Positions 17,391 to 26,509 of a stretch of 64,000 nucleotides of DNA are shown one piece after another. The translations under genes were made by a program, and so were the position numbers. The notes beneath the pieces are model-generated. The model was given only the letters and a program-made list of their open reading frames with translations, had not been told where the DNA came from and did no database searches. Source of the stretch: Streptococcus suis (GTDB taxonomy: Bacteria; Bacillota; Bacilli; Lactobacillales; Streptococcaceae). The DNA is taken from the NCBI RefSeq assembly GCF_016775005.1, contig NZ_JAEUXI010000005.1:114991-178990 (forward strand), read 5' to 3'. Numbering within the stretch: the first letter of the stretch is position 1; every line of letters starts with the position of its first letter.

Positions 17391-18215
17391 TTATTTCCAA
17401 AAATCATCAAAAATAGTAATTGGCAGGTGGCGTTTATGGGCTGTTTTGTTCCACCATCCTTCGATAATGGTTTGGGCTTGAGGGTCGATGGTTTTGCCTT
17501 CAAGATAGTCGTCGATTTGGTTATAGGTAACACCGAGTGCGACTTCGTCAGCAAGGCCTGGTTTGTCTTCTTCCAAGTCTGCAGTCGGAACTTTGAGGTA
17601 GAGTTTTTCATCTGCCCCCAGTTCAGCTAGGAGCTGTTTTCCTTGACGTTTGTTGAGGCGGAAGAGGGGGAGAATGTCTGCACCGCCGTCGCCGTGCTTG
17701 GTAAAGAAGCCAGTGATATTTTCAGCGGCATGGTCGGTTCCGATAACCGCTCCCTTGCGTTCCCCAGCGATAGCGTATTGGGCAATCATGCGCATGCGGG
17801 CTTTAGCATTTCCCTTATTAAAATCAGACATAGTAAGCCCATTTGCATTGACTGCAGCCACCATGGCATCTGTCGATTCCTTGATGTTGATGGTTAAGCT
17901 GACATCTGGTTGAATAAAGGCTAGGGCTGCTTGGGCGTCAGACTCGTCAGCTTGCACAGCGTAAGGGAGGCGGATAGCGATAAATTGATAAGAATCGTCA
18001 CCTGTTTCCGCCCGCATTTCTTCCATAGTCAGCTGAGCCAAACGACCAGCCAAGGTCGAATCTTGTCCACCAGAAATCCCCAAGACATAGGTTTTCAAAA
18101 ATGGGTGTTTTTTCAGGTAGTCTTTGAGAAAGTCGATGGAGCGACGGATTTCTTCTTTGGGGTCAATATGTGACTTGACACCTAATTCTTTGATGATTGT
18201 TTCCTGTAGGGTCAT
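17391..18215 (-). CDS. nadE: NH3-dependent NAD(+) synthetase
   Basis: A 274-residue enzyme that amidates nicotinic acid adenine dinucleotide with ammonia and ATP, the last step of NAD synthesis. The ATP-pyrophosphatase P-loop S-G-G-Q-D-S is at 48-53 and the family region [20 protein letters not shown] is intact. The short length without a glutaminase domain marks the ammonia-dependent form. It follows pncB by 12 bp, forming a nicotinate salvage operon. Confidence 0.95.
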   Translation of the reverse strand: MTLQETIIKELGVKSHIDPKEEIRRSIDFLKDYLKKHPFLKTYVLGISGGQDSTLAGRLAQLTMEEMRAETGDDSYQFIAIRLPYAVQADESDAQAALAFIQPDVSLTINIKESTDAMVAAVNANGLTMSDFNKGNAKARMRMIAQYAIAGERKGAVIGTDHAAENITGFFTKHGDGGADILPLFRLNKRQGKQLLAELGADEKLYLKVPTADLEEDKPGLADEVALGVTYNQIDDYLEGKTIDPQAQTIIEGWWNKTAHKRHLPITIFDDFWK

Positions 18216-18227
18216 AACATACCTTTC

Positions 18228-19688
18228 TTAGATGGATTTGGTCTGAGTTTGTTTGCGGATACGATTGATGAGGTTCATCTTATTATCCCAAACATCTTGT
18301 GCCAAGTCGACTGGATAGAGCTGTGGGTTGAGCACACGTTTGTATTCATCCCAGAGCTTATCAAATTCTTGATTGGCATAGGTTTGAATTTCCGCTAGGC
18401 TTGGAAGTTCATAGACCTGTTTTCCTTTTTCGAAAATAGGAACTAGGAGTGGACGTGCATCAAAGTTTTCGATGGTTTTATTGATGTAGGTGTAAGTTGG
18501 ATGGAACATATAGATACTATCCATCTGTGTGACATCAGTGTCCGCAAAGGTGATGTAGTCCCCTTCTGATTTTCCTTTTTCTTTGGAGGTGATGCGCCAA
18601 ACCTGTTTCTTACCAGGAGTGGAGACTTTTTCCGCATTAGAAGATAGCTTGATGGTATCACGCATATTTCCATCTTCATCTTCGATGGATACAATCTTGT
18701 AGACAGCGCCCAAGGCAGGTTGGTCGTAGGCGGTGATGAGTTTGGTACCAACTCCCCAGACATCAATTTTTGCCTTTTGCATTTTGAGGTTGAGGATGGT
18801 ATTTTCATCGAGGTCATTAGATGCGTAAATCTTCGCATCTGTAAAACCTGCATCATCTAATTGCTGACGAACTTTCTTGGAAATATAGGCCATATCGCCT
18901 GAATCGATCCGAACCCCTTTGAAGTTAATCTTATCTCCCATTTCTTTGGCAACCTTGATGGCTGCTGGAACACCAATACGAAGCGTATCGTAGGTATCAA
19001 CGAGGAAGACACAGTCATGATGGGTTTCAGCATAGGCCTTGAATGCCTTGTAGTCATCGCCATAGGCTTGGACCAAGGCGTGGGCATGGGTACCAGCGAC
19101 AGGGATGCCGAAGATTTTGCCAGCTCGAACATTGGAAGTCGCAGATGCTCCACCAATAAAGGCTGCCCGTGTACCCCAGATAGCAGCATCCATTTCTTGG
19201 GCACGGCGAGTGCCAAATTCCATCAAGGGCTCATCTTCAATGACAGCCTTGATACGGCGAGCTTTTGTAGCAATCAGGGTTTGGTAGTTGACGATATTTA
19301 AGAGAGCAGTCTCAATCAACTGACATTGGGCAAGGGGTCCTTCGACTTGCAAGAGGGGTTCATTGGCATAGACCAGGTCACCTTCTAGTGCAGAGCGAAC
19401 GGTTAGCTCCATCTCCAAATTTGCCAAATAATCTAAAAAGTCTTGTGGATAGCCTAGACTTTCTAGGTAGTCGATGTCGGTTTGGCTGAAACGAAGGTTA
19501 TTCAGATAGTGAACAATCCGCTCTAAACCTGCAAAGACAGCATAGCCGTTTTGGAAAGGTTGTGAACGGAAGTAAACTTCAAATACAGCGTGTTTATTGT
19601 GGGTCTGTTGGTTAAAATAGACCTGCATCATGTTGATTTGATAAAGATCGGTATGCAGGGTTAAACTGTCATCTGTAAAAACTGTCAT
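18228..19688 (-). CDS. pncB: nicotinate phosphoribosyltransferase
   Basis: A 486-residue enzyme that makes nicotinic acid mononucleotide from nicotinate, PRPP and ATP, the entry of the Preiss-Handler salvage route. The start T-L-H-T-D-L-Y-Q-I-N-M-M, the motif E-F-G-T-R-R-A-Q-E-M-D-A-A and the R-I-D-S-G-D segment are diagnostic. Streptococci lack de novo NAD synthesis, so pncB-nadE is central. An extended -10 box (TGG-TATAAT) lies at 19711-19719 on the minus strand. Confidence 0.95.
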   Translation of the reverse strand: MTVFTDDSLTLHTDLYQINMMQVYFNQQTHNKHAVFEVYFRSQPFQNGYAVFAGLERIVHYLNNLRFSQTDIDYLESLGYPQDFLDYLANLEMELTVRSALEGDLVYANEPLLQVEGPLAQCQLIETALLNIVNYQTLIATKARRIKAVIEDEPLMEFGTRRAQEMDAAIWGTRAAFIGGASATSNVRAGKIFGIPVAGTHAHALVQAYGDDYKAFKAYAETHHDCVFLVDTYDTLRIGVPAAIKVAKEMGDKINFKGVRIDSGDMAYISKKVRQQLDDAGFTDAKIYASNDLDENTILNLKMQKAKIDVWGVGTKLITAYDQPALGAVYKIVSIEDEDGNMRDTIKLSSNAEKVSTPGKKQVWRITSKEKGKSEGDYITFADTDVTQMDSIYMFHPTYTYINKTIENFDARPLLVPIFEKGKQVYELPSLAEIQTYANQEFDKLWDEYKRVLNPQLYPVDLAQDVWDNKMNLINRIRKQTQTKSI

Positions 19689-19710
19689 AGCTTTCTCCTT
19701 TATTCTTCCT

Positions 19711-19719
19711 ATTATACCA
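19711..19719 (-). promoter_or_regulatory. extended -10 promoter of pncB-nadE
   Basis: Minus strand TGG-TATAAT 23 bp upstream of the pncB ATG, with AAAGGAG as ribosome site; no clear -35. Confidence 0.6.
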
Positions 19720-19745
19720 AAAAAATCGAGCTAGGCTCGATTTAG
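19719..19745 (-). terminator. terminator after the prepilin peptidase
   Basis: Minus strand: AATCGAGC/GCTCGATT arms followed by T7. The TAA stop of the peptidase gene is in the stem, and the T run directly adjoins the pncB -10 region. Confidence 0.8.
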
Positions 19746-20386
19746 AGGGTGATAGTGATGATGAGACTGGCCAAAAATAGAAAAGGTACATAAGGTAGAG
19801 ATTTTGGTGTAAAAACCCAAAAGACTGCCAGTCCTAAGATAGAACTAATCTGAATAATCCAGAGGATTTCGGTCAATCCAAATAAGAGGGAGAGGCTTGC
19901 CAGATAGAGAAAGTCACCGGAACCAATATTGATTTGCCATTTTTCAGTCAGATAGGCCAAGAGTAAAAAGCCACAGAAAAGCCAGTTGAGCTGGGAGAGT
20001 ACCAGAGCTATAAAAGTAAAAACGAGCCAGACAGCAAAAGGATATTCCTGATGTTTGATGTCGTAAATGGTCAAAACTAGCCCTGCTAAGATAATGATGG
20101 TTTCGATTAGGCTTAGGACTTGAAAATGGCAGAGCAGGACAACTAGACCAGCTAAGAACTCCAGTCCCAGATACCAATAAGATATCTTGGCCTTGCAGTA
20201 ACGGCATTTGGATTTTGTCGAAAGTTGGGAGAGGATTGGAACTAGGTCCCAGGCTTTGAGCCGTCGCTTGCAGGCATTACAGTGACTAGAGGGGGCGATA
20301 ATAGACTGTCCAGGGAAACGGTCGATGACCAATCCCAAGAAGGAGCCGATAGAAGCTCCAAGGAAAAATAGGATAATTGTCTTCAT
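19742..20386 (-). CDS. pilD: prepilin peptidase of the competence pilus
   Basis: A 214-residue polytopic aspartyl protease (A24) that cleaves and methylates the competence pseudopilins (ComGC and relatives). The N-terminal cytoplasmic loop has the zinc-type cysteine pairs Cys36/Cys39 and Cys61/Cys64. The catalytic aspartates are Asp110 in I-Y-D-I-K-H-Q-E-Y-P and Asp159 in G-S-G-D. It corresponds to pilD/cilC/comC of other streptococci and is preceded by a sigma-X cin-box, so it should be expressed only during competence. Confidence 0.92.
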   Translation of the reverse strand: MKTIILFFLGASIGSFLGLVIDRFPGQSIIAPSSHCNACKRRLKAWDLVPILSQLSTKSKCRYCKAKISYWYLGLEFLAGLVVLLCHFQVLSLIETIIILAGLVLTIYDIKHQEYPFAVWLVFTFIALVLSQLNWLFCGFLLLAYLTEKWQINIGSGDFLYLASLSLLFGLTEILWIIQISSILGLAVFWVFTPKSLPYVPFLFLASLIITITL

Positions 20387-20393
20387 ACCTATT

Positions 20394-20401
20394 TATTCGT
20401 A
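20394..20401 (-). promoter_or_regulatory. cin-box (ComX/sigma-X promoter) of the prepilin peptidase
   Basis: Minus strand reads TACGAATA, the exact late-competence consensus, with a T-rich stretch further upstream. It ends only 7 bp before the ATG, leaving almost no leader. Confidence 0.8.
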
Positions 20402-20506
20402 ATTGGGTGAGGAAAATGTGATATTTTTTATAATTTTTTGAAGATAGAAAATATGCTATACTAAGTGTGATACATTTTATGAAAATAGAGTACATTAGGA
20501 GAGAAG

Positions 20507-21061
20507 ATGCTTAGACCTTTACACATGGCTCATGCCTTTTTAGATGAGATATTAACAGACCAGGACCTAGCGGTCGATGCGACGATGGGAAATGGCCATG
20601 ACACGCTATTTTTAGCCCAACGAGCAGGAAAAGTTGTGGCCTTTGATATTCAGGAACAAGCCCTGACCACAACGGCTGAAAAACTAGAAAAAGCTGGCTT
20701 GACCAATACCCAATTGGTTTTGACAGGACACGAAAACCTAGACCAGTATGTGGAGGAGTGCAAGGCAGCAATTTTCAATCTGGGCTATCTTCCTTCGGCG
20801 GATAAGTCAGTCATCACCCTGCCTGCAACCACCCTTCAAGCTATTGAAAAAGTTCTTGACCGACTGGTTGTTGGGGGGCGCCTAGCCATCATGGTTTACT
20901 ATGGTCACGAGGGCGGAGCTCTTGAGAAGGATGCAGTCTTAGATTTTATCAGCCAGTTAGACCAGACCGTCTTTACTGCCATGCTCTATAAACCGCTCAA
21001 CCAAGTCAATACCCCACCATTTTTGGTGATGGTGGAACGATTAAAATCCAGCTCAAACTAG
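20507..21061 (+). CDS. class I SAM-dependent methyltransferase, YtqB/MnmM family
   Basis: A 184-residue methyltransferase. Motif I is V-D-A-T-M-G-N-G-H-D-T, followed by the acidic V-A-F-D-I-Q and a motif IV-like N-L-G-Y-L-P. This matches the YtqB family (rRNA methylase-like); in B. subtilis and S. aureus members were identified as MnmM, methylating nm5s2U34 of tRNA. An extended -10 (TGC-TATACT) lies about 45 bp upstream. The exact tRNA substrate is inferred from the family. Confidence 0.85.
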   Translation: MLRPLHMAHAFLDEILTDQDLAVDATMGNGHDTLFLAQRAGKVVAFDIQEQALTTTAEKLEKAGLTNTQLVLTGHENLDQYVEECKAAIFNLGYLPSADKSVITLPATTLQAIEKVLDRLVVGGRLAIMVYYGHEGGALEKDAVLDFISQLDQTVFTAMLYKPLNQVNTPPFLVMVERLKSSSN

Positions 21062-21079
21062 GGCTGGATTTGTTTTTTA
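21044..21079 (+). terminator. terminator after the MnmM-like gene
   Basis: AAATCCAGC/GCTGGATTT arms then GT6; overlaps the gene end and reaches the convergent ABC gene. Confidence 0.8.
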
Positions 21080-21856
21080 TAATATCGGCTTAATGAACAA
21101 TCTTCCCTCACCCAAGTCAATCAATTCCACCTGATTGCCATAAAAATTGCTGAGGAGTTCAGGTGTCAGGATGTCTTCTTTGGTTCCCTGTGCCAAGACC
21201 ATGCCATCTTTGAGCAGGAGGACATGGGTGAAATTATCAGTGATTTCTTCGGCGTGATGGGTGACGTAGATAATGGCGGGAGCCGTTGGGAGTTGACAGA
21301 TATGGTCGATGTGGTGGAGCAGGCGTTCGCGAGCCAAGAGGTCTAAGCCCACAGTAGCCTCGTCTAAAATCAAAATAGCCGGCTCTTCCATCAAACTGCG
21401 GGCAATCAGCAGGAGTTGGCGTTCACCTTGTGACAAACTAGCATAGGTCCGACCGATTAAGTGCTCAGCCTTAATGGTTTTGAGCATGTCTATGGCTTCA
21501 TCCAATTCAGCTTGTCCATACTCACGGTAGAGGATGGAGGATTTGTACTTTCCAGTCAGGACAATCTGCTCAGCTGTCAAATCAATGGGAAAGCGTTCGG
21601 CAAGGAAAGAACCAACGACCCCAATCTTTGTGCGTAGGCTAGGAATATCTCCCTTGCCAAACTCCACTCCAAGCACCGTCAGGTCACCAGAGGTCTTCCA
21701 AAACTCAGCCATTAAAATACGAAGAAGGGTTGACTTTCCAGCCCCATTGAGCCCTAAAATAGCCCAACGCTCTCCTGGTTTAAATTCCCAGTTGATATCC
21801 CGTAAGAGATAGTCTCCTTGTCTTTTATAGGACAGGTTTTTCATTGATAGGACCAT
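21077..21856 (-). CDS. ABC transporter ATP-binding protein (YlmA/ModF-like)
   Basis: A 259-residue stand-alone ATPase. Walker A is G-L-N-G-A-G-K-S-T, the signature S-L-S-Q-G-E-R-Q and Walker B I-L-I-L-D-E-A-T-V-G-L-D. The phrase I-Y-V-T-H-H-A-E-E-I and the overall length resemble YlmA/ModF-like proteins. No permease gene is adjacent. The start at 21856 is chosen because GGAG lies 9 bp upstream and the conserved domain begins at once; the open frame extends further but without similarity. Partner and substrate unknown. Confidence 0.85.
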   Translation of the reverse strand: MVLSMKNLSYKRQGDYLLRDINWEFKPGERWAILGLNGAGKSTLLRILMAEFWKTSGDLTVLGVEFGKGDIPSLRTKIGVVGSFLAERFPIDLTAEQIVLTGKYKSSILYREYGQAELDEAIDMLKTIKAEHLIGRTYASLSQGERQLLLIARSLMEEPAILILDEATVGLDLLARERLLHHIDHICQLPTAPAIIYVTHHAEEITDNFTHVLLLKDGMVLAQGTKEDILTPELLSNFYGNQVELIDLGEGRLFIKPIL

Positions 21857-21973
21857 CTGTTTCTCCAATCTTCGTCTTTTCCTAGAATGGACCAAATTTC
21901 TGGTCCAAATTCCCATATTTTTTTGCAGATATGGTATAATAGTTTCATTATAACATTTTTTTAGGAGAAGACC

Positions 21974-23317
21974 ATGGAAGACCCCGGTAGTCAGACCATT
22001 CATTTACAGATTTTATTATTGTTCCTATTGACCTTGCTCAATGCCTTCTTTTCAGCCTCAGAAATGGCCCTTGTCTCCCTTAATCGATCACGGGTGGAGC
22101 AAAAAGCTGCAGAAGGTGAGAAAAAATTCATTCGCTTGTTGTCAGTTTTAGAAAATCCTAACAATTTTCTATCGACCATTCAAGTTGGGATAACCTTTAT
22201 TTCCATCTTGTCAGGGGCGAGTTTAGCCAATGATTTGGGAGCTATCTTTGCCCAATGGATGGGCAATTCAACCACTGCGCAAACGGCTGGTTACTGGCTG
22301 GCTTTGGCCATGTTGACATTTGTGTCTATCGTGCTAGGAGAATTATATCCCAAGCGCATTGCCATGAACATGAAGGAAAATCTGGCAGTGATATCGGCCC
22401 CGATTATCATTTTTCTAGGGAAGATTGTCAGTCCCTTCGTCTGGCTCTTGTCTGCTGCAACCAACTTGATTAGTCGCATTACTCCGATGGAATTTGATGA
22501 TGCCGATGATAAGATGACGCGGGACGAGATTGAGTACATTTTGACCAAGAGTGAAGAGACTCTCGATGCCGAAGAGATTGAGATGCTTCAGGGGATTTTC
22601 TCTCTGGATGAGTTGGTGGCGCGTGAGGTTATGGTGCCACGAACAGATGCCTTTATGATTGATATTGAGGAAGAAACCAGTGTCATCATGTCTCAGATTC
22701 TCAAGCAGAATTTTTCACGGATTCCTGTTTACGATGGGGACAAGGATAATATTATCGGTTTGATTCATACCAAGAAATTGCTAGCAGAAGCCTATGCCAA
22801 TGGATTTGAAAACCTTAATATTCGTCGGATCATGCAGGAACCGCTCTTCGTTCCAGAAACGATTTTTGTGGATGATTTGCTTAAATCCCTCCGCAATACG
22901 CAAAATCAGATGGCCATTTTATTGGATGAATATGGTGGAGTGGCTGGTTTGGTGACCCTAGAGGACTTGTTGGAGGAAATCGTTGGGGAAATCGATGATG
23001 AAACAGATAAGACAGAAATTTTTGTTCGTGAAATTGGAGAGCACACCTATATTGTCCAAGGGAATATGACCTTGAACGATTTCAATGAACACTTTGGTAC
23101 AGAGTTAGAAAGTGATGACGTGGATACCATTGCAGGTTTCTACCTGACAGGTTTGGGGACTATCCCGACCCAGGAAGAAAAAGAAAGCTATGAGCTGGAT
23201 AACAACGGTTTCCATCTTGTCATGATCAATGACAAGGTGAAAAATGGTCGTGTGACCAAATTGAAAATCTTGTTGACTCCGCTTGAAGTTGACGATGAAG
23301 AAAAAGTAAATGACTAA
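21974..23317 (+). CDS. CNNM/CorC family membrane protein (HlyC/CorC, haemolysin-like)
   Basis: A 447-residue protein: an N-terminal DUF21/CNNM membrane domain (about 1-200, four helices), a pair of CBS domains (about 215-340) with the linker R-E-V-M-V-P-R-T-D, and a C-terminal CorC_HlyC transporter-associated domain (about 350-435). Such proteins export magnesium or protect against divalent cations; old annotations call them haemolysins. It has an extended -10 box (TGG-TATAAT) about 30 bp upstream and a strong terminator. Confidence 0.92.
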   Translation: MEDPGSQTIHLQILLLFLLTLLNAFFSASEMALVSLNRSRVEQKAAEGEKKFIRLLSVLENPNNFLSTIQVGITFISILSGASLANDLGAIFAQWMGNSTTAQTAGYWLALAMLTFVSIVLGELYPKRIAMNMKENLAVISAPIIIFLGKIVSPFVWLLSAATNLISRITPMEFDDADDKMTRDEIEYILTKSEETLDAEEIEMLQGIFSLDELVAREVMVPRTDAFMIDIEEETSVIMSQILKQNFSRIPVYDGDKDNIIGLIHTKKLLAEAYANGFENLNIRRIMQEPLFVPETIFVDDLLKSLRNTQNQMAILLDEYGGVAGLVTLEDLLEEIVGEIDDETDKTEIFVREIGEHTYIVQGNMTLNDFNEHFGTELESDDVDTIAGFYLTGLGTIPTQEEKESYELDNNGFHLVMINDKVKNGRVTKLKILLTPLEVDDEEKVND

Positions 23318-23323
23318 TACTGG

Positions 23324-23357
23324 AAACCAGTTTCTGAAAATAGAAACTGGTTTTCTT
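23324..23357 (+). terminator. terminator after the CNNM-like gene
   Basis: AAACCAGTTTC/GAAACTGGTTT perfect 11-bp stem followed by a T-rich tail. Confidence 0.85.
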
Positions 23358-23414
23358 TATTCATTCGGGTAAAAAGGATATACTGGGGAGTATCACGAAT
23401 TCGGAGGAATTGGA

Positions 23415-23998
23415 ATGCACAATTAACTGTATTTTTACATTTGTCTTTAGACGGAATGGCGGAGGTCCCAGTGGGGGCTATGGATATTGGCTACATAGCC
23501 TATAATAAAGAGATAGAAGCATTTGCCAATCGTTCGCTAGAAACTGCGACTACTATTTTATGGGGAAGTACAACCAATGAAATGATGCACCAGTATTGGC
23601 CAACCATGTTGGATAATCCAGAAGCGAGTGAGCATGAGAGTAGGCATGCAGCTTGGATTCAAGAAGTGGAAAAACTGGTTTGTTCGAATCGTCTGTAAGA
23701 GGTGACTTGGAAAAATGCTAGCTTGTTGCAGGGAGATTGTTTGGAAGAAATTCGACGGGTCAAGGAAGCAGAGGGTGGTGACATTGTCGTGTTGGGAAGT
23801 CCTCGTTTAGCTCAAACTTTATTGAAGGCTGGATTGGTGAATTGATTACGGCTGACTATTTCGCCAGTTGTGGTCGGTGGAGGCTTTGCCCTATTTGACC
23901 AAGTTACAAGCAATCTTGAACTGCTCGAAGCCGAAACTATATCAACAGGTGCCTTGGGCTGGACCTATCGAGTCTTACCTAGTGAATCTGTCCATTAG
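23415..23998 (+). pseudogene. decayed RibD-C/dihydrofolate-reductase-like protein gene
   Basis: One frame from about 23411 to the TAG at 23996-23998 reads a complete protein of the YyaP/RibD C-terminal family: L-T-V-F-L-H-L-S-L-D-G-M near the start, I-L-W-G-S-T-T-N-E-M-M in the middle, G-D-I-V-V-L-G-S-P-R-L-A-Q-T-L-L and P-V-V-V-G-G-G-F-A-L-F near the end. It is broken by TAA at 23696 and TGA at 23843. The likely original ATG at 23415, preceded by GGAGG, is one base out of frame, implying a frameshift after codon 2. No functional product is expected. Confidence 0.85.
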
Positions 23999-24047
23999 TC
24001 TAGCAGGAAGGTCTGGGTTTTCCTCATCTTTTCTTGCAAATTTTCTA

Positions 24048-24061
24048 TAGAAGCGTTTTCA
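24048..24061 (+). promoter_or_regulatory. candidate cre (CcpA) site upstream of pflA
   Basis: TAGAAGCGTTTTCA matches the catabolite-responsive element with two mismatches, the core AnCGnTnnCA being kept. It lies 9 bp upstream of the pflA -10 box (24071-24076), about where the -35 region would be. Confidence 0.5.
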
Positions 24062-24105
24062 TATTTATGTTATAATACTCTTAAGAAGAAAACGAGGATG
24101 GAATC

Positions 24106-24894
24106 ATGGAAGAAGTAGATTACAGAAAAGTAACAGGTCTAGTACATTCGACTGAGAGTTTTGGCTCTGTAGATGGGCCTGGCGTGCGTTTTGTGGTCTT
24201 TATGCAAGGCTGCCACATGCGGTGTCAGTATTGCCATAACCCTGATACTTGGGATTTGGTCAATCCTGCTGCCAAGGAGCGGACGGCTGAGGATGTGCTC
24301 AATGAAGCACTTCGTTTCCGGATGTTCTGGGGCAAGGAAGGGGGCATTACTGTTTCAGGCGGTGAAGCCACTATTCAGATTGATTTCTTGATTGCACTCT
24401 TTACCCTTGCAAAAGAAAAGGGCATTCACACAACATTGGATACCTGTGCGCTGACCTTCCGTTCGACCGAGCGGTATTTGGAAAAATACAATCGCTTGAT
24501 GGCGGTGACAGACTTGGTGCTCCTAGATATTAAGGAGATCAATCCTGACCAGCACCGTATTGTGACAGGTCATAGTAATAAAACCATTTTAGAGTGTGCT
24601 CGTTACCTATCGGATATTGGCAAGCCTGTTTGGATTCGCCATGTCTTGGTTCCAGGCTTGACAGACCGAGATGAGGATTTGCTTGAATTGGGTAAATTTG
24701 TTAAAACGCTAAATAATGTCGAGCGTTTTGAAGTCTTGCCTTATCACAACCTTGGAGAATTCAAGTGGCGTGAGCTGGGCAGACCCTACCCGCTCGAAGG
24801 AACAAAGCCACCGAGCAAAGAACGTGTTCTAAATGCCAAAGCCCTGATGGAGACAGAATCCTATCAAGATTATCTAAATCGAATAAAAGGATAG
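24106..24894 (+). CDS. pflA: pyruvate formate-lyase activating enzyme
   Basis: A 262-residue radical SAM enzyme that installs the glycyl radical on pyruvate formate-lyase, enabling mixed-acid fermentation without oxygen. The cluster motif C-x3-C-x2-C is C-H-M-R-C-Q-Y-C, preceded by G-P-G-V-R-F-V-V-F-M-Q-G, and the G-G-E motif follows near 85. TATAAT at 24071-24076 and a cre-like site upstream fit sugar-dependent control. Confidence 0.94.
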   Translation: MEEVDYRKVTGLVHSTESFGSVDGPGVRFVVFMQGCHMRCQYCHNPDTWDLVNPAAKERTAEDVLNEALRFRMFWGKEGGITVSGGEATIQIDFLIALFTLAKEKGIHTTLDTCALTFRSTERYLEKYNRLMAVTDLVLLDIKEINPDQHRIVTGHSNKTILECARYLSDIGKPVWIRHVLVPGLTDRDEDLLELGKFVKTLNNVERFEVLPYHNLGEFKWRELGRPYPLEGTKPPSKERVLNAKALMETESYQDYLNRIKG

Positions 24895-24899
24895 TAAAT

Positions 24900-25569
24900 G
24901 TGCGTAGAGCTAGAGTAAAAAAATATCTAGGTGTTAGACAAACACTTTTAATATGTTTGTCGATTCTTGCTTTCTTGCCCCTGCTATATCTACTAAATAA
25001 AAGAGATGGACAGTCTATCAACAGTCCTTCTTTTGTGACTGTTCAGGAAATTTCTGTTAAGGATAAACGTGTCTCCGATTACTTGCGACAGATGACCTTA
25101 GAAGAAAAGGTCGGTCAGATGATTTTTGCTCGGATGCCATCTGCAGGACAAGCTGAGGCATTGGAAACCTATCATTTTGGAGGCTATATCTTATTTTCAC
25201 GGGATTATGAAGGTAAGAACTTAGAACAAGTCAAGGAAGAAATTGCTTCTTATCAAGCCCAATCCAAAGTACCACTTTTGATTACCTCAGATGAGGAAGG
25301 TGGGACGGTAACGAGGATTAGTCAACTTCTGGAAACACCTTATGACGGATGATTTTGATATGCAAGGCTTGGTCCAATTTGTAGATCAAGATACAGGTGC
25401 CTTGCAGACCATTCAAGCTGGGACAGATATGGTATTGTCTTCAAGTTATGTCAGTCAAATTCCTTATATTATCGAACAAGTGCAGAATGGTACAATTACA
25501 GAGGAGCGAATTGACCAATCTGTCAAACGAATTTTGGGAATGAAATACGATCTTGGCTTAATCAAATAA
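24900..25569 (+). pseudogene. internally deleted GH3 beta-N-acetylhexosaminidase gene (NagZ-like)
   Basis: The first frame (24900-25352, GTG start) codes a membrane anchor (about 8-26) and the start of a GH3 domain: Y-L-R-Q-M-T-L-E-E-K-V-G-Q-M-I-F, G-G-Y-I-L-F-S-R-D-Y and S-D-E-E-G-G-T-V. It ends abnormally. A second frame (25342-25569) resumes with the nucleophile motif T-D-D-F-D-M and the typical end of the domain. About 180 central residues, with the catalytic His region, are missing compared with the usual 400 or so, and the halves are out of frame. Inactive remnant. Confidence 0.8.
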
Positions 25570-25574
25570 ATAAA

Positions 25575-25604
25575 GAAAAGGAAGTGCTCATGCATTTCCT
25601 TTTC
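25575..25604. terminator. bidirectional terminator
   Basis: GAAAAGGAAGTGC/GCATTTCCTTTTC stem (one G-T pair) with a TCAT loop between convergent genes. Confidence 0.75.
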
Positions 25605-25610
25605 ATCTTT

Positions 25611-26453
25611 CTACTCTAAGATAAGTTTGGTTTTGATACCATCCACATCAACAAAAGCTGCGCTATTGTCTAGTCTGTGAAGGTTTAGGTTTGCGGCAAT
25701 GGCACGATTCAAGGTTGCTTCAAATACTTCTGGATTGGAATAGATGACTGTATAGTAGGCAAGACCTGGCATGCCTTCTTGTCTGGTTTGCAGATTTTTT
25801 CCTCCCCATTCATTGACAGCTAGGTGGTGGTGGTAGTTACCAGAAGCCAACCAAGAGGCAGATGGAACGGTGAAATTATCTCTGACAGCTAGAACTTCTT
25901 GGTAAAATTTGCTAGAAGCAGCGCTTTCTCGGACAGATAGATGGACATGGCCCATACGACTGCCAGCAGGCATCTGATAGGCTGCGTCAGCTTTTTTCCC
26001 TAAAGCATAAATCGTTTCAGCATCCATTGGCTCAGATTTTCCAACAATTTGACCGTCAGCTCGAACATCCCATGCATCTTGTGGCAGGTCACGGTAAACT
26101 TCGATGCCATTGCCTTCGGTGTCGGCTAGGTAAATGGCTTCGCTGTAACCGTGGTCGCTGGCGCCTTGGAGGGGAATCTTATTGTCGATAAAGTGACGGA
26201 AAATGGTACCCAAGTCTTCACGGCTTGGTAGGACAATGGCCAAGTGGTAGAGGCCGTAGCTGTGGCTGACTTCGCCGTCCTGCTCTGTTTGAATCAGGCG
26301 GACAAGGGTGTTTTTTCCAACACCAAGGTCAATCTGGTTGGGGCTTTGGGAGAGAACTTGGAGCCCCAAGACTTGTTGGTAAAAGAGGCTTTGGAGTTCT
26401 AAATCGCGGACGTTGAGGGCGACATGGCCCAGTTCGAATTGGGAATTGTACAT
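25611..26453 (-). CDS. VOC family dioxygenase, CatE/catechol-2,3-dioxygenase-like
   Basis: A 280-residue protein with two glyoxalase/bleomycin-type (VOC) halves: residues 6-125 (L-G-H-V-A-L-N-V-R-D-L to G-N-G-I-E-V-Y-R-D-L-P) and 165-275 (M-G-H-V-H-L-S-V to the end). Metal ligands His9, His168 and a downstream Glu fit extradiol dioxygenases such as B. subtilis CatE, which opens catechol or quinone-type compounds. It is divergent from an HxlR regulator, as catDE-type genes often are. Role in electrophile detoxification is inferred. Confidence 0.82.
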   Translation of the reverse strand: MYNSQFELGHVALNVRDLELQSLFYQQVLGLQVLSQSPNQIDLGVGKNTLVRLIQTEQDGEVSHSYGLYHLAIVLPSREDLGTIFRHFIDNKIPLQGASDHGYSEAIYLADTEGNGIEVYRDLPQDAWDVRADGQIVGKSEPMDAETIYALGKKADAAYQMPAGSRMGHVHLSVRESAASSKFYQEVLAVRDNFTVPSASWLASGNYHHHLAVNEWGGKNLQTRQEGMPGLAYYTVIYSNPEVFEATLNRAIAANLNLHRLDNSAAFVDVDGIKTKLILE

Positions 26454-26509
26454 AGGAATACCTGGCTTTCTTATTCTACTCTTTTATGGTATGATTGTAG
26501 CAAATACAG

